A stretch of DNA of 64,000 nucleotides, from positions 27,852-91,851 of the forward strand of contig NW_026971609.1 of assembly GCF_963678635.1 (NCBI RefSeq), given 5' to 3'. Every line of letters begins with the position of its first letter. Within the stretch, counting starts at the first letter, position 1. The notes beneath the pieces are model-generated. The model made no database searches, had not been told where the DNA came from, and worked only from the letters and a program-made list of their open reading frames with translations. Position numbers and translations under genes: made by a program. Below are positions 24,181 through 35,929 of the stretch, in pieces. This DNA comes from Symsagittifera roscoffensis (Eukaryota > Xenacoelomorpha > Acoela > Convolutidae).

Positions 24181-24372
24181 ATCCATTCATCGTTTTGTTT
24201 ACCCCTAATGGGTCTTTTGTGTGGTACATTTTCGAGCTTAAAACTTGAAATAAGGCTTTGGGACTAATTGACAGTTCTTTGTGCCCAAGAACTGCCCTTG
24301 CCGCAAGACTAAGCTAGCTCAGCAAACACACTAACAAATTGTTTTACCCGAGTCGAGATTTTTCACCTAATT

Positions 24373-24670
24373 TAAAGCAAGATTTGAGCGGTTTGAGCGG
24401 TTTTTTTAGACAATTACGCTCAAAATCTTGCTTCAAAATGAGCGGTTTGAGCGGTTTTTGAACGTTTATCTAAAAAAAAACGCTCAAAAACCGCGCAAGA
24501 CTTGAATGGTTTTGAGCGGTTTATCTAAAAAAACCGCTCAAAAACCGCGCAAGATTTGAACGGTTTTTTTAAGATAAACGTTCAAAAACCACTCAAACCG
24601 CTCATTTTGAAGCAAGGTTTTGAGCGTAATTGTCTAAAAAAACCGCTCAAACCGCTCAAATCTTGCTTTA
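24373..24670. repeat. 298-bp palindrome with GAGCGGTTT iterations
   Basis: TAAAGCAAGA at 24373-24382 is matched by TCTTGCTTTA at 24661-24670. The arms pair almost throughout, centred near 24522-24526. Inside each arm TTTGAGCGG recurs several times, often doubled as GAGCGGTTTGAGCGG, so the arm is itself a set of short direct and inverted repeats. No coding sequence. It resembles a foldback element. Confidence 0.9.
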
Positions 24671-24763
24671 TCTTTCATAGTTTTAGTATACTATGAAACC
24701 ATCTTACTTTTTGGAAAACTTCGTTAAAACTACCAAAAAATGAAACCCGTCAAAGATTTTGTT

Positions 24764-24800
24764 GGCTCCCGGGTTGACCAAAACGGGAGCCTTGGTCAAC
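24764..24800. repeat. Two interleaved inverted repeats (pseudoknot topology)
   Basis: GGCTCCCG (24764-24771) pairs with CGGGAGCC (24784-24791), while GTTGACCAA (24773-24781) pairs with TTGGTCAAC (24792-24800). The two perfect stems of 8 and 9 bp are interleaved, which is the order of an H-type pseudoknot. It directly abuts the next palindrome. Confidence 0.8.
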
Positions 24801-25378
24801 TAGTAGTAGGCTTAGGAAATTGTTGCTCTCTCAAGAGTTGAGGAGATTCGCCTACAGATAGTGAAGAGTTTGAGTTTCCAACCTCTAAAACCTTCTGATT
24901 TTCCAGTTGGTTCTCTTCTCTGTTCAGAGATGGCACGTCTCATGGGGTAAGTTTAAGCGCTAATTGGGCATCATTTGAGTTTTCAAAAAATGCTTATCCT
25001 ACAATTTCCATATATGAAAAAATGCTTAGCCTACAATTTCCTACAGCTTCATAGACTCAGAAAGTTGTAAAAAAAACTCTAGGATAAACATTTTTTTTCA
25101 TATATGGAAATTGTACGATAAACATTTTTCATATATGGAAATTGTAGGATAAACATTTTTTCATATATGGAAATTGTAAGATAAGCATTTTTTGAAAACT
25201 CAAATGATGCCCAATTAGCGCTTAAACTTACCCCATGAGACGTGCCATCTCTGAACAGAGAAGAGAACCAACTGGAAAATCACAAGGTTTTAGAGGTTGG
25301 AAACTCAAACTCTTCACTATCTGTAGGCGAATATCCTCAACTCTTGAGAGAGCAACAATTTCCTAAGCCTACTACTAG
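24800..25378. repeat. 579-bp palindrome (foldback element)
   Basis: CTAGTAGTAGG at 24800-24810 is matched by CCTACTACTAG at 25368-25378, and the arms pair over about 210 bp each. In the right arm a ~33-bp unit (ATAAACATTTTTTCATATAT, GGAAATTGTAGG) is present three times; the left arm has fewer copies, so the centre is asymmetric. The arms are close to identical. No coding frame. Confidence 0.9.
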
Positions 25379-25543
25379 ATGAATCAAAACCATTAGTGAG
25401 GAGTTGTCTCAAACGCCAAAAACCTGTTTTCCTGATGGAAACATTCTCCAAGCATACGTACTCCAGTTGATCCACAACTTCAAGCAAGTTCTGTCATCAG
25501 CATAAATTCATTTCCTATAAAAAAAAATTTTTACACGTGCGAG

Positions 25544-25923
25544 AAAACAGAAAAAATTCAACACATACGTAATTAATGTCCATTGAAATGATTTCTGATC
25601 AAAATTCAGAACTTCTACACAAATGCGAAAAATCAACTTTTAGGGCCACCATCGGAATCATATATGAAATGACTGGGTCAGAAGTCATCCAAGCGATGGC
25701 GCTCAGAAGCAGATTTCTGCACTGTTTTACAATGCAGCAAAAAAGTGCAGAAACGCGCTTCTCGGCGCCATCGATTGGCTGACAGCTGACCCAGTCATCT
25801 CGTATATGATTCCGATGGTGGCCCTAAAAGTTGATTTTTCGCACTCGTGTAGAAGTTCTGAATTTTGATCAGAAATCATATCAATGAATACTAATTACGT
25901 ATGTGTTGAGTATTTTCTGTTTT
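25544..25923. repeat. 380-bp palindrome (foldback element)
   Basis: AAAACAG at 25544-25550 is matched at the other end by the T-rich inverse at 25913-25923. The arms pair through TTCTGATCAAAATTCAGAAC, CAACTTTTAGGGCCACCATC and ACTGGGTCAG to a centre near 25733, where TTTCTGCACT/AGTGCAGAAA closes the stem. The short frame 25576-25782 is a by-product. Confidence 0.9.
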
Positions 25924-25929
25924 GATTGT

Positions 25930-28900
25930 CGGGATAAAATTCGTAATAAATGCTATTCTTACTATATTGTGTTTAGTTTCTGTTATATGGAACATTTGCT
26001 TAAACGGTTTTAGTGAAAAATTCAATTTGCTCCATTGTTCGAGTTGGTATAAGAAATAATTGAAGATTTCAATAGTTTGTTATACTTGTGCCTTTTACTG
26101 TGGCTAGTTTACTGGAAGTTTTAGAAGGTAAAAATTTTGAATGTTGATTACGATTTTCATTCCGTGTATGAATATTATTGACATTAGATTCTGCCCCAGA
26201 GTAGATTAAAACGTCTATCTGAAGATCTGATGGTTATTTTTTTTGGTTTTTCTAAAAGAAGTCGTATTATCCAATTTTTTCTTTAGTTGGGGATACCTTG
26301 TTTGTTGTGTTTTTGTAGTTTTTGATCATATTTGCGCGTTTGTCGGTTATGTGAGGGGAGTACCTTTTTTTTCTCGATTGGTTTTTCATCTCAAAGAATT
26401 GATTTAGGATTGCCAATCTGATAAAAATTCGATTCGATTGATATTTCATACTGAAGTTCTATTTGGAGTATGTTGATAACTAATGTGTTTTCGGTTTCAC
26501 TTTTGTCATCTGCGCTTTCATGGTTTAGTAAACTTTGGTTTAAATTAACTTCTGCAGTCTTCGTATTATCAATACCTGGGAAACGTGGAGTTGTTTCGGT
26601 TGTCGATTGTAGTTATTTGATTTGTCTTTGTTGTTTTGGTGTACTTCTTCTATAGTTTTGAGTTTGTCAATATGAATATTGTGAATTGTTTCGAATATGG
26701 TGACTGAGAGTAGTTTTTTGCTCTGTTTTGATAGTTGTTGTTTCTGTTTCTAGAGTTTGTGCCGAAACTTTCATTATATTTGTTATTATATGTTCTGTTG
26801 TTAGAATAACTTCGTGCTATAATTTTAGGGTAACTTCTATCAAGGTTGTTCGGATAATTTCGATTTCAATTGTTCGTTCAATTGATCTTGTTGTCGACAA
26901 GATCTATTGAGTGGGTTGGAGAAGAAACAATTTCTATTATAATAAGAGGTTTACTTTCATTGAAAATTGATCTGGAATTATAACTTCTGTCCTGATTGTT
27001 CTGACTATTTAATCTACTATATTAGTTTTTTGAGTGGTTTTGTTAATTTGGTTTCTCTGGTGATCTTCCACAAAAATTATTTGAAAAAAAGGGATTGTGA
27101 TCTGCTTTTTTTAAATTAGTAGTGGTTTTCTTGAGTTATTAATACTTTGAAGGTGCTTGCTAGGTAATTTTTTTTTTCATGTTTTAACTGATAGAAGTAT
27201 TCGGTTCTCTGTATTTTGTTGGTCTATTTGATATATCTGATTGTTTTTGCCCTTTTGGTGTTTTAGAATTTTACTTGGAAACTTGGAAAACTGCATCAGG
27301 TGAATGTATGTAGTGGTGAATGTATTTTTTCATTTTAAAATTTAGATGTAGCGTAAACTAAAGGGTTTTTTAAAAATTATTCTGCTAATTGTTCAAATTC
27401 CTGTTTGTGTTGTTGTTGTTCATTTGTGTGTTTTGAAATTCAAAGTGTTGGTTTGAAATAAAGGGTTTTGTGAAATAATCCGTGTTTCCTTTTGAGTCAT
27501 TGATAATATTATTTAAAGATGATTCTTCATAAAGGGTTGTTGAATGACAAATCTCAAAAAATTTTAAGATAATGTTTACTCTGTTTGCTTTTTCTTTTGT
27601 TTGATGTACTGCTGCATTTTTTTCGCAAGGCCCTTATACTGCTTAAATAAGTGTATTTTTATAGGGAATTGTTATTCACATGTAGTGCTTTTTTACTGTG
27701 TTTGTGTTTTTAGCATTTTTATTGGTGAAAACTTCAATCTAAAAATAATGAATCGGTCTGAATTCAATCCCAGAAATATATGTTTTTTGTAATCCGATCA
27801 TTATTATATTGAGGAACTTGGTTGATGTAAAAAACATATTCATGTCCTCTAAGGTGTTTTAAATGTTTTCTTTGTACATTAAATAAAGGGTGAAATTTGG
27901 AAAAAATGATGGTTAATTTCAATTGTTGAAAAATATTAAAGATGTATTATTTCTTCTTGTTTTTTTTTGTCATTGTTTTGTATGAGTCTCTCTAGAATGT
28001 TGATTGTCGTGATATATTTCGTGATAAATGGTGTTCCGACTTAATTGTGTTTTAATGTCTGTTATATGGAAAACTTGCCAAAAGTGTTTCAGAAAAATGT
28101 TTTTTGCTGCACAGTTCAAGCTGATACAAGTTTAATTGAAGACTTTTATATTTTGTTAAGCTTGTGCCATGTGCTTTGGCTAGTTTACCGAAGGTTTTAG
28201 AAGGTGATATATTTGGATTACGATTTTCATTCCATGTAGGAGTAATAATGATTTTTGATTCTGCTCCAGATTCGATTAAAAGCTCTTTTTCAGAATCGGC
28301 TGCTTGAAAAATTTTGTTTTTTGGGCTTTCAAAAAAAAGTGGGGTTGTTCAAATTTTTATTTCAGGTGACAAACTTTGTTTCGTGTGTTTTGGTATATAC
28401 TGTTCACATTTAAGCTATTGTCAATAATGTGAGGGAATAATTTATGTTGTTTTCTCGATTGATTTTTTTGTTCTTGAAGGTTTGAGTTAGGATTGCCATT
28501 CTGCTAAAAAGTCGATTCCATTGGTTTTTCGTAGTCATGATCTATTTTGAGCATGTTGGTAATTAATGTGTTTTTGGTTCTACTTTCGTCATGTGTGCTT
28601 TAAAAGTGTAAATGGTTTGGTTGAATTTTTAGAGTCTCCGTATTATCATTATCGGGGGGGGGGGGGGGGTGTTGGAGTTGTTTCGGATGTAAATTGATAA
28701 ATTGTTCTTGATTGATTTGTCTGTGATGTTTTGGTAGACTACTTCTATAGTTTTGAGTTTTTCGATTTGAAAATTGTTAATTATTTCGATATGGTGACTG
28801 AGGATAGTTTTCTGATCTGTTATGATGGTGTTACTTCTAATTCTAGAACTTTCACTGGATCTATTGTTTTAGTCTTCTGTTAGAATAGTTTCGTGATCTA

Positions 28901-29340
28901 ATGTAAGAGTAGTTTCCATTACGATTGTTTGACTAGTATCGATTACAATTGTTCGAATAATTTCTTGATCGATCTTTAGAAAAAATCTTATACGGAGGTT
29001 TGAGTCTGAACGACTTCTTTAATAGTTAGAATAAATACTTCTATTAGACTCTGATCTAGAGTAATTGTTTCTGTTCTGATTGTTTTGACTATTTGATCTA
29101 CTATATCTGTTTTATGAATAGTTCTGTGACTTTCGTCTATCTGGTGATCTTCCAAGAAATTTATTAGAAAACGAGATTTTGATCTGCTAATACTAAAGCT
29201 AGTTGGTAGTGTTTTGCTGATTTGTTACTACTTTGCCTGTTTTTTGTATGGTAAACTCCGATCTTTCTTCATGTATTGATAGAAAAGTTATTTGGGTTTT
29301 TCTGTTTTGGTCTTCTATTTAATTCATTTGTTCGTATTTG
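25930..29340. repeat. Ancient ~2.09-kb direct duplication
   Basis: Sequence from about 25930 (GTGTTTAGTTTCTGTTATATG) recurs from about 28018 (GTGTTTTAATGTCTGTTATATGG). The block near 26475 (AACTAATGTGTTTTCGG) recurs near 28561 (AATTAATGTGTTTTTGG). Order is kept along more than 1 kb with many substitutions and indels. A 16-base G run at 28654-28669 is found only in the second copy. Confidence 0.6.
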
Positions 29341-32300
29341 TCTGCATTCAGCAACGCTTTATCAGGATCTGCTGCAGTAGTGTCACTGCTTTCATTTAAA
29401 GTTTGGGTTCTTTTCAAACATATTCAGGAATCGGATTCAGGATTTTCTCTGCCTATTCCTTATCGGACTCTTTGACTTAATTTACATGTGAAGTTTTTTT
29501 AGAACTTTTTTTTAAACATTGTAGTTTTAAATTTTTGTATCCACTAGTTTTGTTGGGATTTCAGCTTGTTCTAATTTATCCAAAAGTTTTTCGAAATCTA
29601 TATCAAGCTCTCGGGTTGATGTTGGGTGTGATGCTCTCTTTGTTAATGCTATTTTTCTTAATTGTGGTCTAGATGTCATCAGTAGGTTTCTGTCAATTTT
29701 GTTTTTTTTTGTAGTCATTTGTTTTGAGAAAGTAAGCGTTTGATTTTACTGTGGTTTGTCTTATAGCTTCTTTCTGGTTGGATAAAACTGTTTGATGTTT
29801 TTTTGTTTCATTCAGAGTCGAACTTTTTTTGAAAATTGTTGAATGAATTGTTTCCAGCCAGATTTGTTTTGTATTGGTAAAAGTGAGAACTATTTTTGTG
29901 CTGCGCCGTCGAGTGTAGTGTGTATCAGTGCGGTGCGTCTTTGAATCTAATTTTGGTAACTTGGCATTTAAGTAGATTTTGGGCCTAAAGTTTGGTTTCA
30001 TTGTCATGTGAAGTAGTTCTGCTGTATTTGATATTTGTGTGAAATTTTTAAGCTGATTTTTTGTTAATTCATAATGTTGTAAATAGTAGGGTTATAGATT
30101 TTTGTTTTTCTTTTGTTGACTATCAATAAAATGTTGTTGGTTTTGATGAAAAAATGCATCCTCAGAGTAGTGTGCTTGGTTTTGCTGGAAATGTCTATTA
30201 GTTGAGTAGTTTTTTTGTTGAATAAATGTATAATTTGTAGTGCGGTCTTTCTCAGATTTTCTCTCTTGATTGAAGTTTACAGATTGGGATATTGGTTTTA
30301 GTACCTGTTGGGTATAGTTATGTGCTTGTGATTGGTTTTATTTTGAGTATGGTGGTCGTGGTAATAGATTTCTTATGCTGTTTTTTAATTTTGAAAAAAT
30401 CATAATGATGGTTTGCAAAGTTGTTTCAAATTGGGTATTTTTGCTTATTAGTTGGTCGTTTTTTGGTAGTTGGTCTATTTGTTTGATAATCGATCTGTGA
30501 ATATTTCGGAACGACTGATGATTTGACTGTTGATTGCAATGTGATTGGTGGAAAAGGGTTGATTATTGTGTGGTGTGGTAGTTATTGGATGTATTGTAGA
30601 GATAATTTTTTGGTGCTTTTGTAAGTAGTGTTTCGACAGTATCTCGTTTTCAACTTGAGATGGAGTTTGATTATCTGGTTGTGTTAGGTTTCTGGTTAAA
30701 TTAAGGTTTCTTTTGTGTTTATAAGTTTGAAATTAAGCTTTTGTTACTTGAACATTGCGTTATAATTTATAGGTGTGGTAGCAGGTGTAAGTGGAATTAC
30801 TCTCAAGTAGTTTCTGTGTATTGAATTGGTTGCAATTGCTGCGCTGGAGATATCTTTTGGGACGTTAACGGTAAAACAAGAGACCATTCAGGGTCCCATA
30901 CATAATCTGTTCCGGCTGCCAAAAATTTTTGATAGTTTGTTTGCGGTCTAAAAAATTTTCTTGCCTGCGATTTTAGATCTAAGTTGTGTTGAAAATAATC
31001 TTTATTGAAGCATTTCAGGAATCTTTGTAGATCAAAGTTAATTTTTTGTGATGTTTCAGTAACAATGAGTGCTTTACGAATTGAACCTTAAAATGGCGAA
31101 AAAAGGTGTATTTCGCGTTTTACTATGTTTGTGGTGGTGACACATAAATTGTTTCAATGGTTTCTAATATAGAAAAAAAAATTATAACTGATGGTAAAAA
31201 GATCATATGTGAAGATGAAGGTTGAATTTGCACTTTGTGAGTTTAGATGTTGATATATTCTATAAAAACGTCTGAAAATTCTAATTCATTATCATATCTT
31301 TGTATTCGGTTTAATAATGACTTGATAATTGTGGTGGCAAAATGATGGTAGTCGATAGTAAGTATGCCGTAATGTAATGTGAAGCCTGGTAAGTAGTAAT
31401 CGAGTAAATAACGTTTGATTTTTACCTCAAGATTTTTTTTTACATGGGCTATTCCCTTTTCGGAACAAAGTTACCATTAGATTACGGCAAAGTTGTACTT
31501 CTCCTCTACCGATATCGCTTTGTGGAGTACTAACAAAGGTGAGGATACAGTCATTGTCAAAACTATTGTCGTTTTGAATCATTTTTTCAGTGGGATTACT
31601 GGCGTATTGGTTGATGAGCGAAATGGCGTTTTGGTTGATTCCAAGTGTAGAAACTTAGTGGTTTCCGCATATATGTTTTTTTATTCTGCATTTGCATTTT
31701 TTGGATGATGTTGTTGTGGATTCTGATTCTGAAAAAGGTTTTTGACTGTTTATTGATTTACTCTTGTCCTAGATTATATCTCGAAGGTTTCGAAGTTCTT
31801 GTTTTGCAGTAGAATCAGGTTCCAAAATTGCGTTCCGTGTTCTGGAAAGTTTCGAATTATTTGTTGAATTTTGATTTGTAATTATTGCCCCATTTTTGTT
31901 TGATTTTTTGACCTGATGTAACTTATTTTTGGTTTGTGTGGTTTTATTACAAAGTCGTATCCTTCTTCTTTAATTAAATATTTGTGAAATATTATTGTTT
32001 GTTTGTTTCCTAAAATATCTCCTGACATAAGTGATAGGGTGATATGTGCAAAATCCAAGGATTCGATTTTAGTGTTTCTTAAAGTATTAGTTCATACCGT
32101 TTAGACGGGTTGGAAGAGAGTATTTTAATTCGTTAGAATGGTTGATAATTTCTCGTCTGGTCAAGTTTTATTTAGGGAAAAACTTAGTCTTACTTAGGAT
32201 TGCGATTTGTGATCAATGGTTGGAGAAGAGTAAAACAATCCACAAAGTTCAGGTATTATTGGAACACAACTAGATCAAAAGGTAATATTTTAAATTTTAC

Positions 32301-32689
32301 TCAATTCACGATGTGTTTAAGTTTGGGTCAATTAAGAAGAAGGGCTCAAGTGAAGGACGAGTAACTGAAGTTCATTGCTGTTTAACCCAATTAAAATGAT
32401 TAATTATTTGAAAAAATTTAAGTAGTCTTGGGTCGTTGATCAGGATTAAGGTGTGAATTGACGTTTGAAATCTTTAGACACTTTCTATTCGGAGGTGGGG
32501 CGAACAAAACTGTCCTGATTGATCCAAGGAAAGACTGATGGTCAACTATTTGAAAGTGAAATGTGATGTAGAATTAAATTAAAAATTAAAGGTCAATGGA
32601 GAGTTCTGAGGATATGCTTTAAGGAAATATTTAGACTGAAATAAAACAAGGACATGCCTTGACAATTATTTAATTAAAAGCTTAAGATT

Positions 32690-33550
32690 TAAAAAGTTTA
32701 GATTTGCAAGCTTCAAATGAGATTTGTTCCTTGAGTGATTTGTGTTTTGTTTTAGATGAAAAAACAACGATGCATTTGATGCATTGTTGAAGTAAACAGA
32801 AAATCTCGAGAACCAAGGAACTTTTTAACCATGTTTTAAAACTAGTTTAGGCTTTAAAATTACTAAAAGTTATCATTCTTACACCAAAGAAGAAATTTCG
32901 AATAAACATGAGATCTAAATTGTTTTACTTTTAATATAATTACTTTATATAGATCGTTGAGAGATAAATAGCTTTTGAAATGAGTCTTAATGCTCCAAAT
33001 ATTATTTTTCATGTTTGTGATGGAAAAAATACTGGATTGATAATTTCATAGAGGAATTATCGTTGCAGTCTCCTAATTTGTTTCACGACGTGGAATTTTG
33101 ACGTGGAACTACTATCAACTATCATGGTTTAAAAAGGTTAGATTTGCAAGCTTCAAATGAGATTAGTTCCTTGAGTGATTTGTGCTTTGTTTTAGATGAG
33201 AAAACAACGATGCATTTGATGCATTGTTGAAGTAAACAGAAATTCTCGAGAAGCAAGGAACTTTTTAACCATGTTTTAAAACTAGTTTAAGCTTTAAAAT
33301 TACTGAAAGTTATCAGTTTTACGCCAAAGAAGAAATTTCGAATAAACATGAGATCTAAATTGTTTTACTGTTAATATAATTACTTTATATAACTCGTTGA
33401 GAAAGAAATAGCTTTTGGAATGAGTCCTAATGCTCCAAATATTATATTTCATGTTTGTGATGGAAAAAGTACTGGATTGATATTTATTGATAAGGAATTA
33501 TCGTTGCAGTCTCCTAATTTGTTTCACGACGTGGAATTTTGTTCCACTGT
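32690..33550. repeat. 440-bp tandem duplication
   Basis: TTTGCAAGCTTCAAATGAGA occurs at 32703 and again 440 bases later. The units stay aligned to CGACGTGGAATTTTG with a few percent difference. The second unit keeps a longer open frame than the first. Confidence 0.9.
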
Positions 33551-33629
33551 TCTGGTTTTGGCCTGGAGTAAGCTTGATTACTCGGTTGAAATGATGAGAT
33601 TTATTGAGACGTGGAGGTATGCTAATTAG
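33420..33629 (+). CDS. Unidentified 69-residue ORF
   Basis: ATG at 33420, stop at 33627-33629. The peptide begins MSPNAPNIIFHVCDGKSTGL and is mixed in composition. The first copy of the duplication carries the same start at 32980 but is cut after about 24 codons by a deletion. No family recognised, no splice context evident. It lies in a region otherwise coding (decayed) on the minus strand, so it may be a chance frame. Confidence 0.2.
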   Translation: MSPNAPNIIFHVCDGKSTGLIFIDKELSLQSPNLFHDVEFCSTVLVLAWSKLDYSVEMMRFIETWRYAN

Positions 33630-33759
33630 TTTTTCTATACTGTTTAATTTTTGTGATGTGTTTTTAACCTTGTTTCTGTTTATATTTGCTAAATCTACTT
33701 TTTAGAATTCTGTTTGAGACTCTTGGTCGCACCAGAAGAGTTTATGTCGGGGGTGGCTG

Positions 33760-34690
33760 TTTCATAGAGTAATTTCCGATAAAGTACACCGTCTGTTCGT
33801 CACGCCATCTTTTTTTCGGCCGGATAGATTCGTGCAACTTTTTAGTCTAATACCATTCTTAATCTTACTTTTATTTCTCCTAGTATCAAAAGATCTAGTG
33901 TATACTGGTAGTTGCGAGTTAGGCTATGGAACTTGTACAAAAAGAGAAGAATGTCTTCTAAGATTTATTCAAGTTGTTCTGGTGCTGAAACTACAGGTAG
34001 TTTCAGCACTACAAATAATTGTCAGTGTCAGAGATGGAATATGATTTGTTAGTTGTTAATATTTTATAGGGAGAGTGTTAACATTAAAATAATTGGTTAT
34101 AAATACTAGTTTAGAACTGGTTCCACCCATTTGGGGCTTGGAGAGTTTTTTTTGGTTTTTGAGTTGTTTATTGTAGCGAAGGACGGATGGAGAGATTTCT
34201 TATTCTTTGGAGTAGTTTCCTTTTGAGTGGTTGGAGCAGTGACTTCGTGAAGAAGGAGAGATGTAGTTGTTAGTGTAGAGAGAAGAAGAACGGTTGTTCG
34301 TGTTTCAAAAGTGGGTCTCGTTTGGTCGTGGGTCATCTTGAGTGATCATGTCAAGATTCTAGATTGATGCAATGATAGGTCGATTTCAATAAGCATAGAG
34401 CGAGACTACGTGTAGGATGAAATTTGACCTTTGATCGAGGTCGTAGCTCATGGTGAGAGTATGTACTTCGAGTGACGTCATTCTGTTGGGTGAGGTCAGA
34501 GTGGGTTACAGTTTCACCTTCTCTTTGAGTCTCTCTTTGTGTTCAACCTTTTGTTTTTTTTATCAGGTGTTTTTCTCTTTTTTGTTTGTTGTATCCTTTT
34601 CCCCGAAATTGGATTACATTATTTTGGGTTTTTCCTGTGACTCTTTTGTGTTTCATTTGGTTTCAAAAATAATTGAAAGTGGGTTTTAAA
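33760..34690 (-). mobile_element. LTR-like segment of the envelope-bearing element, copy 1
   Basis: TCATAGAGTAATTTCCGAT, TACACCGTCTG, TCGGCCGGATAGATTCGTGC and GGTGCTGAAACTAC recur at 51738-52120, and the part from GGTGCTGAAA on recurs again at 56764-56925. Similarity continues past 34330, for example GACTCTTTTGTGTTTCATTTG against 53028. This segment therefore carries LTR or untranslated sequence of the element at 51.7-56.9 kb. Orientation is inferred from the envelope frame there. Frames at 34106-34336 and 34450-34689 lie inside and are not recognised. Confidence 0.5.
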
Positions 34691-34889
34691 GGAATAAGTG
34701 ATTTTTCATATCTTATTTTACAAAAGTATTTTACATATTTTATATTTTACAAAAGTTCTGTCGATGTTAAGACCAAATTTCAAAAAAATTAAAGCTGAAA
34801 AAAAATAATTTTTAGAGTGATCTCCTAGCATTTGAATTTTCCAATAAATTTTAGAAATTAGTTCCTGAAAATTTTTCAATATGTTATGT

Positions 34890-35730
34890 AGTATTTTCCA
34901 CTGAGTAAAAGCGCGGTGGGGGACACTAATATTAGGCGTTCTACAATCCCAAAAGGGTTTTGTTGATGGTCAGACTAAATCGGCCGATCGAAAGGTTACC
35001 CAACTCCCCCATTTCATTAATGCTCTCTTCAGCTCTCTTCTGTCCTCTCTAGCTAGTTCAGCAAATTGTGGGCTTAATAGGTAAAATCTACTTCAATCAC
35101 AAAGGAAACAAAGAGTAACTTACAGTTTCCGTAAAGAGCTAACTACTATCAACTACTTGTACTAAAAACCCGCGTCTCGTTTTGTTCAATCGCTTCGCTA
35201 ACTCACTCGTAGGTCTTCATTCGATTAAATCCAGGATTACCAATTCTACCAACTCGTTCACGCAAATAACTCAACCCGGTACTAAACTCGGGCACGAGCG
35301 CAACTCCCTCACTCAAATAATTCAACCCGATACTAAACTCCGATTCTAATTGACTAATCCAACTAATTAATATCGTTGAGACACATCTAGCCTCGCTTGA
35401 ATCAAAAGCGTCCTCAATGAACCAACTATTCTTCTCGACTCCAATCGTTCTCACTATAACTGAAAAGGAAATAATCCTAGTAGCAGCTCCAACTGTTCTG
35501 CCTACGGGTGGGGCTTTTTTTCTTTATAGTTTTTGTCTATTCGAGTTTTAGATATACATAGAGTTATGTCGTACCCACAAGTCCTGACATTTACTTTGGT
35601 ACCCATTTCGCAAGGTCTTAACTGAATTCTTTCTCTGACGACACTAGTCTTAAATTCCAACTTCCTTATAAGTATCTCTAAGTAAGTTGTGCAAATATCA
35701 AGTCCACTTTCACCTCCAAGCCGAGTTATG
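34890..35730 (-). mobile_element. LTR-like segment, family 1, copy 1
   Basis: GGACACTAATATTA, CACAAAGGAAACAAAGAGTA, CTCAACCCGGTACTAAACTC and GTACCCACAAGTC recur in the same order at 45885-46640 and 47755-48600. In the second of these copies the block directly follows a GGAGCGCCA site, as expected for an LTR next to a primer-binding site when read on the minus strand. Confidence 0.5.
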
Positions 35731-35929
35731 TTTGATTAACCAATCTCCTAAGGTTTTAACATTTTTATCCCGTTAACGTTCCGACCCCTCGGAATAGGGA
35801 AAAATCCTTTCAATGGGTTGCTTCTTCATTTCGAGCATCTAAATTTCCGATCAAAACTCTATTCAAATCCCGACCTGTTAGCTACCGGGCAAATGTAACT
35901 CTCTTATTAGGGGTAAATTTATGCTAAAC

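Larger units (their letters stand above)
22531..24250. other. Retroelement debris, higher GC
   Basis: GC is clearly higher than in the flanks. A block at about 22570-22640 (ATTACGAGGCCAAACTGTGC, GCGGATTCCGCAAC, ACGCTCCCTTTG) recurs at 51635-51705, which marks it as dispersed-element sequence. An RNase H-like fragment lies at 23086-23404, with two minisatellites besides. All frames are short or broken; the 124-codon minus frame at 22532-22906 overlaps the minisatellite and is not recognised. Confidence 0.45.
25924..33700 (-). pseudogene. Decayed A/C-rich minus-strand coding region (retroelement relic)
   Basis: The plus strand is extremely rich in T and G with few C, so the minus strand is A/C-rich, as is common for the coding strand of LTR retroelements. 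Short minus-strand frames recur with coding-like content between many stops. Examples are 28205-28050 (about 50 codons), 31080-30800 (about 85 codons, no usable start), 30007-29693 and 29718-29527. A ~2.09-kb segment is present twice in diverged form. No polymerase, integrase or zinc-knuckle motif could be identified, so the family is unknown. It may be part of the same element as the 51.7-56.9 kb region, which shares sequence with 33760-34690 and the same skew. Confidence 0.35.

Noticed and set aside
24373-24670. Possible CRISPR or bacterial iteron array from the GAGCGGTTT repeats
   Set aside because: Repeats are in both orientations with no regular spacers, and the context is eukaryotic.
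34106-34336. Minus-strand 76-codon frame with a signal-peptide-like start as an envelope leader
   Set aside because: The corresponding stretch near 52.1-52.3 kb does not keep the frame, and no envelope follows it.
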